Positions 33,705 through 42,830 are shown, counted from the first letter of the stretch. The stretch is DNA of 64,000 nt from Bin5 sp965242905 (GCA_965242905.1 CBDETM010000002.1:1426001-1490000), one strand, 5' to 3'. Notes: generated from the letters alone by a model not told the origin. Numbers and translations are program-made.

Positions 33705-35951
33705 TCAGGCAGCGCCGGGAAAGGGATACTCGTACCAGTCCAGCAGGCCCAGGGGGGCGGCAGCGCCGGCGTAGAGGATCAGTGAAGTGTATTTGTCGGC
33801 GAAGATGCGTCCGCCGCCGACTCCGTCGATGACGGCGCCGGAGGGATCAGCGAATTTGGGGCCGCTTTCCTTGCCTTCCAGGTTTGCTGTCAGTGCAGCG
33901 AAGGTGTTGGCGGCGATCTTCAGATAGCGCTCGTCGTTGGTGATGCGCCAGGCGTAGGTCAGCGCTTCGAAAGCGTGGGGCGTGGGCGCGGTCCGCTGCA
34001 AGGAAGGGAGTTCTTTGTAGTAGAAGACCCCGTCCGGGCCGAGACAGTGTTCGATGAGATCGTCCATCACCGACACAATCAGTCGCTTTACTCTCTCATC
34101 GTCCTCGATCAGTAGGTAGCGGGCAAACGAGCATACGGTAAGGGAGATCATAAAGGGTACGCGCGGCATGGTGTGGCTGGTATATGGCGCCAAGAGCGCG
34201 CCGAATTCGTCATGCCAGTCGAGGAACATTTCGATCAGCTGTTTGGCCTCGTCGCGCCAGCGCTGTTCTCCTGTGCCGAGCCAGAGGCCGACGTAGGCGC
34301 GCAGGGCCCAACCGCCTTCACGGACGGAAGCTTCACCCAGTTGCTGCATTGAGGGCAACTGCATGTGACGCAGAATGTTTTCGCCAATTGAGTTCGCCAC
34401 TTCCAGACCTTCGCGACGACCGGTGAGGAAGTAGTAGTCGAGGAATCCTTCGGTCCACTCGTGGGAAGGCGTGCATCTTCCGGTGGCGTGGTAGCGGGTG
34501 TGGATGCGCAGGCCGCCATCGATCAAGGGATCGGGGTGATGGTGGCAGAAGTCCACGTCGAGCCAGTGTTGGGCGCTGACCAGGGCCGAGTCGAGGGCGC
34601 GGCGCTGGCCGGAGAGGGCGTAGTAGAGGGTGCAGGCGTGGGGACGGTCGTACTCGTTGTTGACCCAAACGTTTTCGCCGCCACCGCGGCCCTGGTTGGT
34701 GTAGCCGGAATCGGGCGCGTCGCCGAAGTGCATCATGCCAAGGGCTTTGGGGCGCCCGTCGTGGAGGTTATTGAGATCGGTGAAGAGGCGGCGGGGGAGA
34801 TTTTCTGGGAAGTAGGTCTCGATCCAGGGGTTGTTGGCGCGGTACCATTCCACCGGCAGCGCGGGTCGGTCCGGCAGTTGGAACTGCAGGCTGCGCTGGC
34901 TGAGGTCATCGAGGGGCGTGTCGGGCCCGTGGAAGTGGAGCTGGATGCGGTGGGTCTTGGCCATGCCCTGGAGAATGGGAGCAGGCGGTTCTCCGGCGGG
35001 ATAGAGCCAGCAGGCGATGCCCTGCGTGTGGCCGTGCAGTCTTTTGGGGAAGTTCTGGTGGGCCTGGTGGATGGAGAGGCAGAGTCCGCCTTGCTGGTCG
35101 CGCCAGTCGGTCCAGAAATCGCCATAGTAGGAGTCGATGAAGTGCTCGTTGGACTGGTAGAGCATTGTTTCGGTGTCCAAGGTCTGTGAGACTTCGCTTT
35201 CGCTCTCGGTGATGGAGGTCCGATACCAGCCTTCGCCGAGGGCGAGTTGGGGCGGATTCCCGTTGGGGGAGGCGGCAAAGTCCAGGCGCAGGCTTTGGAG
35301 TGTCACCTCCTGTAAGTCCAGGGTGTGCAGGAACTGGTGCTCGATTTCGATGTAGGGCTTGCCGGCGTAGGCGGTGATGCGGCCGCGCAGGGCCAGGAAT
35401 TCGGAACCGTCAGGCTGCAGGTGGCGGCCGCGCACGAGGATGACGGCGCGGAGGGGACCAGCCTCATCGATCTCCAGTTCGACGGCGCCGCTGCCGCTAC
35501 TCGCGGCGGCTGCATCGGTCTCCATTGTGAAGCCGGCGAAAGGTGCAGGCCACGCGGGACCGCCGGCGAGAGTGACGTCCTGGACGGGGAGGAAGCCCTC
35601 GCGGGGCACGCGAAAACTGAGAGGGCCGGTGTCGACCTGCAGGCCGCCGGCGTCCTCGGTCACCTGCACTTGGTGCTGCGGCGGCGGCGCGGGGTCGGAG
35701 GCAATGCGAAAAGTGATGGTTTTGGAGAGGTTGCCGGGGAGGTCGGGTTGGAGGTGGACCAGCAGCCACTTGACGCTGCCGTCGGACCAGTGTGCCAGGG
35801 CACGCTGTTGGGATGGCAACGCTGCGCCGCCGTCTTCGATGACAATATGGGCCGCGCCGGGCAGTTTTCCCTGGGCGAAGGGTATGCTGAAGGAGACCGG
35901 CTCGGCGGCACGGTCGTACTGGGAGAGCTTCTCGAAGTAAAGGGTGCTCAC
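33705..35951 (-). CDS. PcRGLX/YetA-like protein (exo-rhamnogalacturonan-lyase type)
   Basis: The start is taken as GTG 35951 after AAGGAGAAG (VSTLYFEKLSQ, 748 residues); the longer frame to 36092 lacks a ribosome site and family character. The N-terminal barrel shows the family pattern PVSFSIPFAQGKLPGA, LPSQQRALAHWSDGSVKWLL. A long (alpha/alpha)-barrel part follows with GMMHFGDAPDSGY, NNEYDRPHACTLYYALSG and a His-rich DVDFCHHHPDPL stretch. Characterised relatives are exo-acting rhamnogalacturonan lyases (PL26, family knowledge). No signal peptide is seen, so an intracellular role on imported oligosaccharides is likely. It is the first gene of the minus-strand carbohydrate run. Confidence 0.78.
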   Translation of the reverse strand: MSTLYFEKLSQYDRAAEPVSFSIPFAQGKLPGAAHIVIEDGGAALPSQQRALAHWSDGSVKWLLVHLQPDLPGNLSKTITFRIASDPAPPPQHQVQVTEDAGGLQVDTGPLSFRVPREGFLPVQDVTLAGGPAWPAPFAGFTMETDAAAASSGSGAVELEIDEAGPLRAVILVRGRHLQPDGSEFLALRGRITAYAGKPYIEIEHQFLHTLDLQEVTLQSLRLDFAASPNGNPPQLALGEGWYRTSITESESEVSQTLDTETMLYQSNEHFIDSYYGDFWTDWRDQQGGLCLSIHQAHQNFPKRLHGHTQGIACWLYPAGEPPAPILQGMAKTHRIQLHFHGPDTPLDDLSQRSLQFQLPDRPALPVEWYRANNPWIETYFPENLPRRLFTDLNNLHDGRPKALGMMHFGDAPDSGYTNQGRGGGENVWVNNEYDRPHACTLYYALSGQRRALDSALVSAQHWLDVDFCHHHPDPLIDGGLRIHTRYHATGRCTPSHEWTEGFLDYYFLTGRREGLEVANSIGENILRHMQLPSMQQLGEASVREGGWALRAYVGLWLGTGEQRWRDEAKQLIEMFLDWHDEFGALLAPYTSHTMPRVPFMISLTVCSFARYLLIEDDERVKRLIVSVMDDLIEHCLGPDGVFYYKELPSLQRTAPTPHAFEALTYAWRITNDERYLKIAANTFAALTANLEGKESGPKFADPSGAVIDGVGGGRIFADKYTSLILYAGAAAPLGLLDWYEYPFPGAA

Positions 35952-36110
35952 TTTGATTCTTCTCCTTGGCACTGTTTGGAGAGCAAGCTCCCGGGCAATG
36001 TGCAGGGGGGGTGCGCAGGCCTGGGCAGCCGTGCTGACGGACTTTGGACGAAAGTGTCTGACAATTACAACGTCATTGGGGGAAATCGTCAAATGATGTC
36101 GATTCAGGGG

Positions 36111-36566
36111 TGTATCCCAGGCTTGGGTAGGGAACAGTCTGGCTTCGAATCATTGCCAGCGGTGGCCGGAATTTTTTCCGGCATTTGGAGAGACACAGGA
36201 CAGGAGCCAAGCATGGCCGCACGGTGGGGCCCATCAGTTGGGGGCACTGGGCAGGCGCAAGGCCGGCATCTACGGGGAGCTGATGGGAGTGGCGGGCCGT
36301 AGTTGGGCGAAACTCCTTCGATTGGGCACCTGTTACCAATATCGACACCCGGTCGATGAGGCATGTTGTTGGGGGGGGCGTTGCGGGGGCGGAGCCCCCG
36401 CACAAGGGAGGGCCGAATAGGCCCGACCGCCCAAAAGAGCGAGGAGAGAGTGAAGAGGAGTGAGGAGAGAGAACTGCCGTTTCCCCTGACTCAGGGGTGA
36501 GCGCGAGATGGGTACGGCTCTGCTGCTAGCTGAGGTGTTGACAAGTTCGTCCCCATTTTGGGATGC
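36111..36566 (+). repeat. Dispersed hairpin-rich element, copy 3 (complete)
   Basis: The left end is TGTATCCCAGGCTTGGG and the right end ccccattttgggatgc. It contains GCCAGCGGTGGCCGG, a degenerate GGGCAGGC-GCAAG-GCCGGC palindrome, CACCTGTTACCAATATCGACA, the double-hairpin core at 36366-36433, and a purine-rich block (36437-36475) that is repeated almost identically in copy 4 at 42677-42715. It fills most of the 719-base divergent gap between the lyase-like gene and the Uma2 gene. Confidence 0.85.
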
Positions 36567-36583
36567 GCCTGTGTGGGAAACCG

Positions 36584-36613
36584 TTGGGTTCGGTCGGGGA
36601 CTCGTGATAGAAT
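36584..36613 (+). promoter_or_regulatory. Promoter-like boxes upstream of Uma2 gene
   Basis: TTGGGT at 36584 and TAGAAT at 36608 are separated by 18 bases, and the -10 box begins 42 bases after the end of repeat copy 3. The leader to the ATG at 36671 would be about 50 bases. Confidence 0.45.
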
Positions 36614-36670
36614 CCCTTTCAGAACAGTTGTACCGCTCGGGAAAGTACTTTCTAAGGCGGAGGAGAGACC

Positions 36671-37636
36671 ATGGAACGCGCAAAACTGGCGTCAGACGCG
36701 CCTCAAACGCGGGTCGATTCATCGCAATCCAACGGTTCCACCACTGAGGAAGATGCTGCGCCCCCCGACAGGCAGTTGAATCCCTGGGCTCCGGATGAAG
36801 GGCGCTATGTCAGCTTAGAAGAGTATTGGGGCAAGTGGTATGAGAACCCTTATCCAGACATGGACGTCAGCTATGAATGGAATAACGGCAGACTGGAGGC
36901 CAAACCATCGCCCAACCCGCGGCAGCTTAAGCTTTACAATTGGTTTCTGGACCTTTTGCGCCGGTATCTTAGCACGCACGACATTGCGAATCTCATCAAT
37001 CTGGAAACCGGTATTGTCCTGACGATGGAGGATGCTGAAGAGCCGTCCGGTGAACGAGTGCAGGTACGGAAGCCGGACATTGGCGTGATTCTGAGGAGCA
37101 ATCCGACGCCGTGGAGAGATACCGACCACCGTCACTTTGGGGGCGTGTGCGATCTCATTGTAGAAGCGGTTTCCGATTCCACTCTTGCTGAGGTGTTGCG
37201 GGATACGGAGGAGAAGAAAACTGACTACGCCTTGGGCGGTGTGCAGGAGTACTACATTCTCGATCCCAGCGGCGAGCACATGCACTTCTACCGTCTCACG
37301 TTGGAGGACAGTTTCGAGGAGATTGCGCCTGATGACCAGGGCGTCATCCGCTCAGGGATCCTTCCCGGCTTGCAGTTCCGGCATTCGGATCTTTGGCGGC
37401 AGCCGCGCCTGGAAGAGTTAGCATTGGACGAGGTGTATTCGGGGTTTGTCCTTCCGACCTATCAGGTCGCGGTTAACAGGGCGGAAGAAGCAGAGTCTCT
37501 GGTCGAAGCAGAGTCGCAACGTGCGGATGCAGAAGCCCGGCGTGCGGATGCGGGAGAGGAGGCCCACCGGCAGGCGGCTAAGCGCGTACAGGAATTGGAA
37601 GCCGAATTGGCCCGCCTGCGGCAAGGAAAGTCCTGA
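36671..37636 (+). CDS. Uma2-family endonuclease-like protein with C-terminal coiled coil
   Basis: Residues about 35-240 form the Uma2/DUF820 restriction-endonuclease-like fold: YVSLEEYWGKWYE, a YEWNNGRLEA strand, a PDIGVI strand (the D and the later acidic residues belong to the PD-ExK-like site), DLIVEAVSDST, then KKTDYALGGVQEYYILDP, which supplies the Lys. The C-terminal 60 residues are a Glu/Ala/Arg-rich coiled coil ending VQELEAELARLRQG. Uma2 proteins are abundant in Cyanobacteria and Chloroflexota, and their biological role is not established. The ATG follows GGCGGAGGAG. It is not linked to a restriction or toxin gene. Confidence 0.85.
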   Translation: MERAKLASDAPQTRVDSSQSNGSTTEEDAAPPDRQLNPWAPDEGRYVSLEEYWGKWYENPYPDMDVSYEWNNGRLEAKPSPNPRQLKLYNWFLDLLRRYLSTHDIANLINLETGIVLTMEDAEEPSGERVQVRKPDIGVILRSNPTPWRDTDHRHFGGVCDLIVEAVSDSTLAEVLRDTEEKKTDYALGGVQEYYILDPSGEHMHFYRLTLEDSFEEIAPDDQGVIRSGILPGLQFRHSDLWRQPRLEELALDEVYSGFVLPTYQVAVNRAEEAESLVEAESQRADAEARRADAGEEAHRQAAKRVQELEAELARLRQGKS

Positions 37637-37888
37637 ACGCAGTTCGAACTTGCCTATCCCCGGCTCAAGGAAATAACAGTTCCCCACCGGCCCGGCAGAA
37701 ACGCGGGGGCGTATGTCTGGGTTGCTTAAGCCAGATTCTGATGGTTCCCTGTGTTGGCGCTGACGGGGAAGACAGCTCCGCAAGAAGGTCCAGAGCAGTA
37801 ATAACAGCACATTTTCCGATCCGGCGCATGAGCAGGTGCGCGGGCAGAACACTGCCATCCACAATTTCTTCTCGGAGGGGTACCCCAT

Positions 37889-39256
37889 ATGCCACCAAAT
37901 ATACTTTTTCTGATGAGCGACGAACATCGGGCGGACATTACCGGCTACGAGGGCGATCAGGTCGTGCGTACGCCCACGCTGGACAGTCTGGCGGAGACGG
38001 GCGTGGTGTTCAGAAACGCTTACGCGGCTTCGCCGATCTGTATACCGGGGCGACAGGCGATGATGTCGGGTCAGCTGCCGCGTACTTGCGGCTGCGAAGT
38101 CTTTGCCCAGGATTTGCCGGTGGGGCATATGACGTTTGCGCGACGATTCAGCCAATACGCGTATCATACGGCGGCGGCGGGCAAGCTGCATCACACTGGG
38201 ACCGACCAGATGCAGGGGTGGAGCCAGCGCATCGGGTCGGCAATGCAGGTGGGCCCGCATTTTGTCGCGGACCGGGACGAGGACTCTTTTGCCCGGTACA
38301 CGAGGGGGTTGGGGGAGGTTAAGTGGAGCGACACGAAGGAGGTGCTGCGGGCGGGTGTGGGCCATTCGCCGCACATCGTCCAGGACGAGTATGCGTTGAC
38401 CGGCGCGCTCGACCTAATTGAGCAGTACTTCACCGATCCGTACTATGACCGGCAGCAGCCGGAACGTCCGCTGCTGCTGAAAGTCAGTCTGAATCAACCT
38501 CACTACCCGTACTTCACGAGTGAAGAGAAGTTCACATACTACCTGAACCGGGTGGAACCGTTTCTTGATGAACCGGTATTCGATCATCCATTTCTGAGCC
38601 AGAAGCAGGTACGGCCGGGCGTGGATGCCTCGCCGCGGGAGTTGCGGCGCGCCGTCGCCGGCTACTACGGCATGATTGAGTCGATCGACGAGATGTACGG
38701 CTCACTGTTGCGCGCGTTGGAGCACGTGGGCCAGGATCTTGACGACTGGATCATCGTCTACACCAGTGACCACGGCGAGATGCTGGGTGAACACGGTATC
38801 TGGGAAAAGCAGAAGTTTTTCGAGGCCAGTGCGCGGGTGCCGCTCATCATACGCTGGCCCAAGTCGTTTGGCGGGGGCAGGATTGTCGATGAAAACGTCA
38901 ATCTGTGCGACCTGTTTGCCACGCTGTGCGAGCTGTGCGAGATCCCGATACCGGATGGGCTGGACAGCCGCAGTCTGGCGCCGCTGATGCGGGGCGATGG
39001 GGGAGATTGGCGCAACGAAAGTGTGAGCCAGTTTGGGGCGCGCAATCTGATGATCAAGTGGGATGATCTGAAGTATCAGTATTACGGTGAGGAGATGCCG
39101 GAGGTGCTGTTCGATCTGGAACGGGATGCGTCAGAGCGGCAGAATTTCATTGACGATGCCCGGTATGCCGGTGTGCTGGAGGAGTTTCGGGAAAGACGGT
39201 TTGAGTTGGGATTTGGGCCCGGCGCGCAGGCGGGGTATGTGAATGCGGGGTATTGA
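37889..39256 (+). CDS. Sulfatase (formylglycine-dependent)
   Basis: The alkaline-phosphatase-type fold starts PPNILFLMSDEHRAD, with Asp and Glu/His metal ligands. The modified residue is Cys51 in the C-x-P-x-R motif CIPGR, so it needs a formylglycine-generating enzyme encoded elsewhere. A second metal site follows at YTSDHGEMLGEHGIWEK, and a C-terminal subdomain ends the 455 residues. There is no signal peptide, suggesting cytoplasmic action on imported sulfate esters. The ribosome site GGAGGGG precedes ATG by about ten bases. The next gene begins ten bases after the stop. A second sulfatase occurs at 59733. Confidence 0.92.
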   Translation: MPPNILFLMSDEHRADITGYEGDQVVRTPTLDSLAETGVVFRNAYAASPICIPGRQAMMSGQLPRTCGCEVFAQDLPVGHMTFARRFSQYAYHTAAAGKLHHTGTDQMQGWSQRIGSAMQVGPHFVADRDEDSFARYTRGLGEVKWSDTKEVLRAGVGHSPHIVQDEYALTGALDLIEQYFTDPYYDRQQPERPLLLKVSLNQPHYPYFTSEEKFTYYLNRVEPFLDEPVFDHPFLSQKQVRPGVDASPRELRRAVAGYYGMIESIDEMYGSLLRALEHVGQDLDDWIIVYTSDHGEMLGEHGIWEKQKFFEASARVPLIIRWPKSFGGGRIVDENVNLCDLFATLCELCEIPIPDGLDSRSLAPLMRGDGGDWRNESVSQFGARNLMIKWDDLKYQYYGEEMPEVLFDLERDASERQNFIDDARYAGVLEEFRERRFELGFGPGAQAGYVNAGY

Positions 39257-39265
39257 GGGAGTCTG

Positions 39266-40429
39266 ATGACTGCGGATGAGATTGCCCAGGTGGTGCAGGA
39301 CGGCGAGACAATGTACGCCGAATTCAAGTCGGCCGCGGCGCGCCCCGAGAGTCTGGCTACGGCGTTTATCTCCTTTCTAAATACGGAGGGCGGCGTGCTG
39401 TGGTTGGGTATTGAAGACGACGGCACAGTTTCAGGTGTGACCGATATAGATGGCGCGCGCCAGCGCGTAGACCAGATACTGGCAAACAACATTACTCCTC
39501 GCGCCACGGCTTTTATTGAACAGGTTGAAATTGGCGTAACGCGGCTTCTGAAGATCACGATTGCTCGCGGGCTTGACCGACCGTACTACACACAGCGGGG
39601 CCAGTGTTATGTTCGTCAGAATTCGGGCAAGCGATTGGCCTCACGGGAAGAGATTCGCCGTATGTATATGGCCGTTCGTTCATTCTTTTTCGATGAATCA
39701 GTTCTCTCTGGAGCTGGGCTGGCGGACGTGGATTTGCCGGTTTTTGGCACATTCCTGGCTGCAGCCTATGGGGTAAGTGAGGATAGGGACCGTCCAGAAG
39801 AAGAGTTGGCGCGCTTGTTGCGCAATTTGAAGTGCATGGCAGGAGAGGAACTAACGGTCGCGGGGGCGCTGCTGTTCGGCCGTCAACCGCAGCGCATAAT
39901 GCCAACGGCACGGATTGAATTCGCTCGCTTCGAGGGAGCTGTAGCGGGCGAAGTCATACTTGACCGAAAAACTGTGGAAGGTAGGCTGCCGCAACAGTTG
40001 GAACAGATAGAGCGTTTGTTGCGGCTACACTTGCGCGACGCAGGCGTCATTCGCGGCTTCGAGCCGGAAGTGCAAGCGGAGTTACCGCCGGAAATGCTGC
40101 GAGAGACGGTGACGAATGCCCTCGTCCATCGGGATTACTCTATTTCGGCCCCGGTACGCGTTATGCTCTTTGAAGACCGGCTAGAGATTCACAGTCCCGG
40201 GCAGTTGCCAAATGGTGTTACGATAGAAAATGTTCGTGCCGGCATTCACGTGGAGCGCAACCCCATCATACTCTCACTGATGTCAAAACTGGGGTTGATG
40301 ACTCGGTTGGGAACGGGTATTGTGCGCATCTTTCGCTTGGCGGCGGAGAGGGGGCTGCCGGAGCCGGAGCTGGAAGAGCGCGGCGCTGAATTTGTGGTTA
40401 CACTGTACCGGATGCCGGCGACGGCATGA
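39266..40429 (+). CDS. AlbA_2 (Schlafen-like) ATPase/transcriptional regulator
   Basis: The N-terminal AlbA_2 DNA-binding domain is visible: GETMYAEFKSAAARPESLA, AFISFLNTEGGVLWLGIEDDG (residues 12-55), and LKITIARGLDRPYY, RQNSGKRLASREEI. A C-terminal HATPase-like region follows with EMLRETVTNALVHRDYS and a later FEDRLEIHSPGQLPNGVT, as in proteins often annotated RecG-like, although they lack helicase motifs. Such proteins are believed to regulate transcription or stress responses; the target is unknown here. The ATG follows GGGAG. The frame ends at 40429 as the LOG gene begins, so the three genes 39266-41763 are probably one operon with the sulfatase. Confidence 0.85.
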   Translation: MTADEIAQVVQDGETMYAEFKSAAARPESLATAFISFLNTEGGVLWLGIEDDGTVSGVTDIDGARQRVDQILANNITPRATAFIEQVEIGVTRLLKITIARGLDRPYYTQRGQCYVRQNSGKRLASREEIRRMYMAVRSFFFDESVLSGAGLADVDLPVFGTFLAAAYGVSEDRDRPEEELARLLRNLKCMAGEELTVAGALLFGRQPQRIMPTARIEFARFEGAVAGEVILDRKTVEGRLPQQLEQIERLLRLHLRDAGVIRGFEPEVQAELPPEMLRETVTNALVHRDYSISAPVRVMLFEDRLEIHSPGQLPNGVTIENVRAGIHVERNPIILSLMSKLGLMTRLGTGIVRIFRLAAERGLPEPELEERGAEFVVTLYRMPATA

Positions 40430-40446
40430 AGTCTGGAGATTTCGGA

Positions 40447-41205
40447 ATGCAGAAACGGAGGACCCAAGACGAATGTATTCTCGAATCCCCTGTTGGGGAG
40501 GGGGAGCCGTTTACTGACAGTGACCCCTGGCGTGTGTTTCGGATTATGGGGGAGTTCGTCGAGGGTTTTGACACGCTGGCGGGGTTGGGCGCCGCGGTCT
40601 CGATTTTTGGCTCGGCGCGCACGCGGCCGGACGATGCCAACTACATAGCGGCTGTGGAGACGGCGCGTCTGTTGGCGGAGTCGGGGCTAACGGTAATCAC
40701 CGGCGGCGGGCCGGGGATTATGGAGGCAGGCAATCGCGGGGCGCAGCCGGAGGAAGGTGCTTCGGTCGGCCTTGGCATCGAGCTGCCATTTGAGCAAGGG
40801 GTGAATGAGTATGTCGACATAGGAATCGAGTTTCGCTACTTTTTTGTACGCAAGATGAACTTTGTCAAGTATTCGCAGGGATTCGTTATTTTTCCGGGCG
40901 GGTTCGGCACGCTGGATGAACTGTTTGAAGCGTTGACGCTGATCCAGACCGGAAAGATCAGGCAGTTCCCAGTGGTGCTCTTCAACTCCGACTATTGGCG
41001 GGGGTTGCTGGACTGGCTACGCAGCACGATGCTGGCGGCTGGGAATATCTCCGGCCCTGATCTCGAACTGATGCGGCTGGCGGATTCACCGGAAGAGGTC
41101 CACGAACTGATTTTGCAGGGGCTTTCGAAGCAGGCCAGTTGGTGTGAGAAGTCGGCGGAGGCGGCGCGGGCGGCGACACGGCTGGCTCTGGAGGTGAGCA
41201 GATAG
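40447..41205 (+). CDS. LOG-family Rossmann protein (TIGR00730-like)
   Basis: The lysine-decarboxylase-like fold is clear: VSIFGSARTRPDD, a glycine-rich ITGGGPGIMEAGNRGA, and the catalytic signature FPGGFGTLDELFEAL, the PGGxGTxxE motif of cytokinin-activating phosphoribohydrolases. Such enzymes cleave nucleoside monophosphates to free base and ribose phosphate. I favour ATG 40447 over the ATG at 40426 because TGGAG precedes it; the latter overlaps the stop of the regulator gene. The start is therefore uncertain by seven codons. The next gene begins immediately after the stop. Confidence 0.88.
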   Translation: MQKRRTQDECILESPVGEGEPFTDSDPWRVFRIMGEFVEGFDTLAGLGAAVSIFGSARTRPDDANYIAAVETARLLAESGLTVITGGGPGIMEAGNRGAQPEEGASVGLGIELPFEQGVNEYVDIGIEFRYFFVRKMNFVKYSQGFVIFPGGFGTLDELFEALTLIQTGKIRQFPVVLFNSDYWRGLLDWLRSTMLAAGNISGPDLELMRLADSPEEVHELILQGLSKQASWCEKSAEAARAATRLALEVSR

Positions 41206-41763
41206 ATGGCACGCAGACGCAAGGGTCTTAATCGACATCAGAAGGCGGCATTCAAGGGCGGGGAACACCGTGTGCGGGGCGAGGAGGTCCAGAGGCTGAT
41301 TGAAATGGCCTACAGCGAGGACCCTGGCGAACGGCTGCATGCGGCCGAGAACCTCTGTCCATGCCACGTGCGCAAGCGGGTTGAGGCGGCGTGGGCGGCG
41401 CTGTACCGGCTGATGCAGGATGCGGATGTACGGGTGCGGCGGGCGGCGTGGCATACGTTGGAGGACGGCGGTTGCCCGGACGACCCGGCGCTGATGCCGA
41501 TCTTCGAGCGGGCGGTTGCCAGCGAGGCGGACAGCCAGGTGCGGCGATTCGTAGAGCGGTTTGCGACGCCGGCGCTGTCGGAGCACAGCCGGCAGGAGGC
41601 GCAGCGGGCGGTGTACACGCCTTTTCAGGCGTACGGCCGATGCGACTTTTGCGGTGAGAGTGGGCGGCGGGTGCGGACCGATTACGAGACGGAACTCAGC
41701 GGCAGCGGCGGTTCGACGCGTCTTGCCCAGATCTGTCAGGAGTGTGATGGGCAGGCGTCGTAG
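41206..41763 (+). CDS. HEAT-like repeat protein with C-terminal zinc motif
   Basis: The 185-residue product begins directly after the stop of the LOG gene (TAG then ATG), so translation is coupled. A Lys/Arg-rich N-terminus is followed by helical HEAT-like repeats (ENLCPCHVRKRVEAAWAAL, DVRVRRAAWHTLEDGG, DSQVRRFVERF). A C-terminal pair of CxxC motifs (CDFC, then CQEC) probably binds zinc. No known family name is offered. The repeats suggest a protein- or nucleic-acid-binding adaptor. The role is probably tied to the regulator and LOG protein ahead of it. Confidence 0.7.
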   Translation: MARRRKGLNRHQKAAFKGGEHRVRGEEVQRLIEMAYSEDPGERLHAAENLCPCHVRKRVEAAWAALYRLMQDADVRVRRAAWHTLEDGGCPDDPALMPIFERAVASEADSQVRRFVERFATPALSEHSRQEAQRAVYTPFQAYGRCDFCGESGRRVRTDYETELSGSGGSTRLAQICQECDGQAS

Positions 41764-41909
41764 AATCCCACTACAAAACTACACGACGCCGTCCCTACAA
41801 CCTTCTCTTTCCAAGAGCTCGCAAGCGGCGTGCCTGTCCATGTCCCGTCTGCGCAATTGAAGTCAGATTCGGGTGGCGCGGCCGCGGCGGTGGATGACCT
41901 AGGACGACG

Positions 41910-42152
41910 TTACCACGCCTCACGGCCAGCGGCAGGCCCGGTGTCCACTTCGCCATGCAGATTTTGCGCGGTAACCTGGTCCAATAGATCGTCCAATTTC
42001 AGACGGGGAGGTGGAACGGGTGCGATGACCAAAGCGTCTCCCCGCAGTGACATTCTGACAAGCGAATTGAGTTCGAGACCAAGCTGATTGGCAAGGGATT
42101 TTGGGATGCGCAGGGCCAGATCGTTGCCCCACTTCTGCACGCGAGTTTCCAT
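41910..42152 (-). CDS. MazE/AbrB-type antitoxin, apparently without its toxin
   Basis: The 80-residue protein starts METRVQKWGNDLALRIPKSLA, the swapped-hairpin AbrB/MazE DNA-binding domain, followed by a C-terminal acidic tail ending GREAW, as in many MazE antitoxins. Normally the mazF gene overlaps or follows the stop. Here no complete MazF frame exists downstream. A short frame from GTG at 41923 (VRRGNVVLG) resembles the MazF opening but ends within about 43 residues. The ATG follows CAGGAGC. It is either a lone regulator or the survivor of a decayed toxin pair. Confidence 0.8.
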   Translation of the reverse strand: METRVQKWGNDLALRIPKSLANQLGLELNSLVRMSLRGDALVIAPVPPPRLKLDDLLDQVTAQNLHGEVDTGPAAGREAW

Positions 42153-42270
42153 TTTAGCGTTGCTCCTGAGTTACTCGTTCAAGAGATGGGTCTGTGACTC
42201 TTCATTGTCGTAGATACAGCAAGTATACAGTAAGGGACGGTTTCCGTTTTGGTTCGGGATCCGCAAGTGT

Positions 42271-42810
42271 GCATCTCAGAATTGGAGTGGGAATAGTCTG
42301 GCGGAAGATTGATGCCAACGATTGCTGAGTTTTTTGCCGACGTTTTGGTGAGTCACAGGGCAGGCACAAGGCCTGCCCCTACAGGACATTTGAAGAGGCA
42401 GGTGAGGGAAGGCTGCATAGGCGTGCGAGGGCATGCACGAGGCCTGCCCCTACAGGGCCGGTGCGCGAGGGTGGGGACGGTGACGCGCGTGGGTAGGCGC
42501 AAGGCCTGCCCATATGGGAATTTGAAAGGACTGGAAGGACTTGGTTGGGCGAATCTCGTTCGATTAGGGACCTGTTACGAATATCGACACCAGGTCGGCG
42601 AGGCATGTTGTAGGAGAGGGGGCGTTGCGGGGGCGGAGCCCCCGCACAAGGGAGGGCCGAATAGGCCCGACCGCCCAAAAGAGCGAGGAGAGAGTGAAGA
42701 GGAGTGAGGAGAGAGAACTGCCGGTTCCTCTGCCTCAGGGCTGATCGCGGACTGGACATGGCTCCGCCGCTGCCCGAGGAATGGGAAAGTTCACCCCAAT
42801 TTTGGGATGC
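42271..42810 (+). repeat. Dispersed hairpin-rich element, copy 4 (complete, longest)
   Basis: The left end GCATCTCAGAATTGG and right end ccccaattttgggatgc form the inverted pair. This copy is longer because the GGGCAGGC-ACAAG-GCCTGCCC palindrome is present three times in variant form (42358-42382, 42428-42452, 42491-42513). The double-hairpin core lies at 42608-42677 and the purine-rich block at 42677-42715. It occupies the divergent gap between mazE and the cyclase gene. Confidence 0.87.
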
Positions 42811-42830
42811 GCCTGTGGTGGATTCCCGAT

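Noticed and set aside
36104..36403. Minus-strand frame in repeat copy 3 beginning MRGLRPRNAP, also seen in copies 1 and 5
   Set aside because: The common start comes from the hairpin core shared by all copies; the downstream frames diverge and shift, so it is not a protein family.
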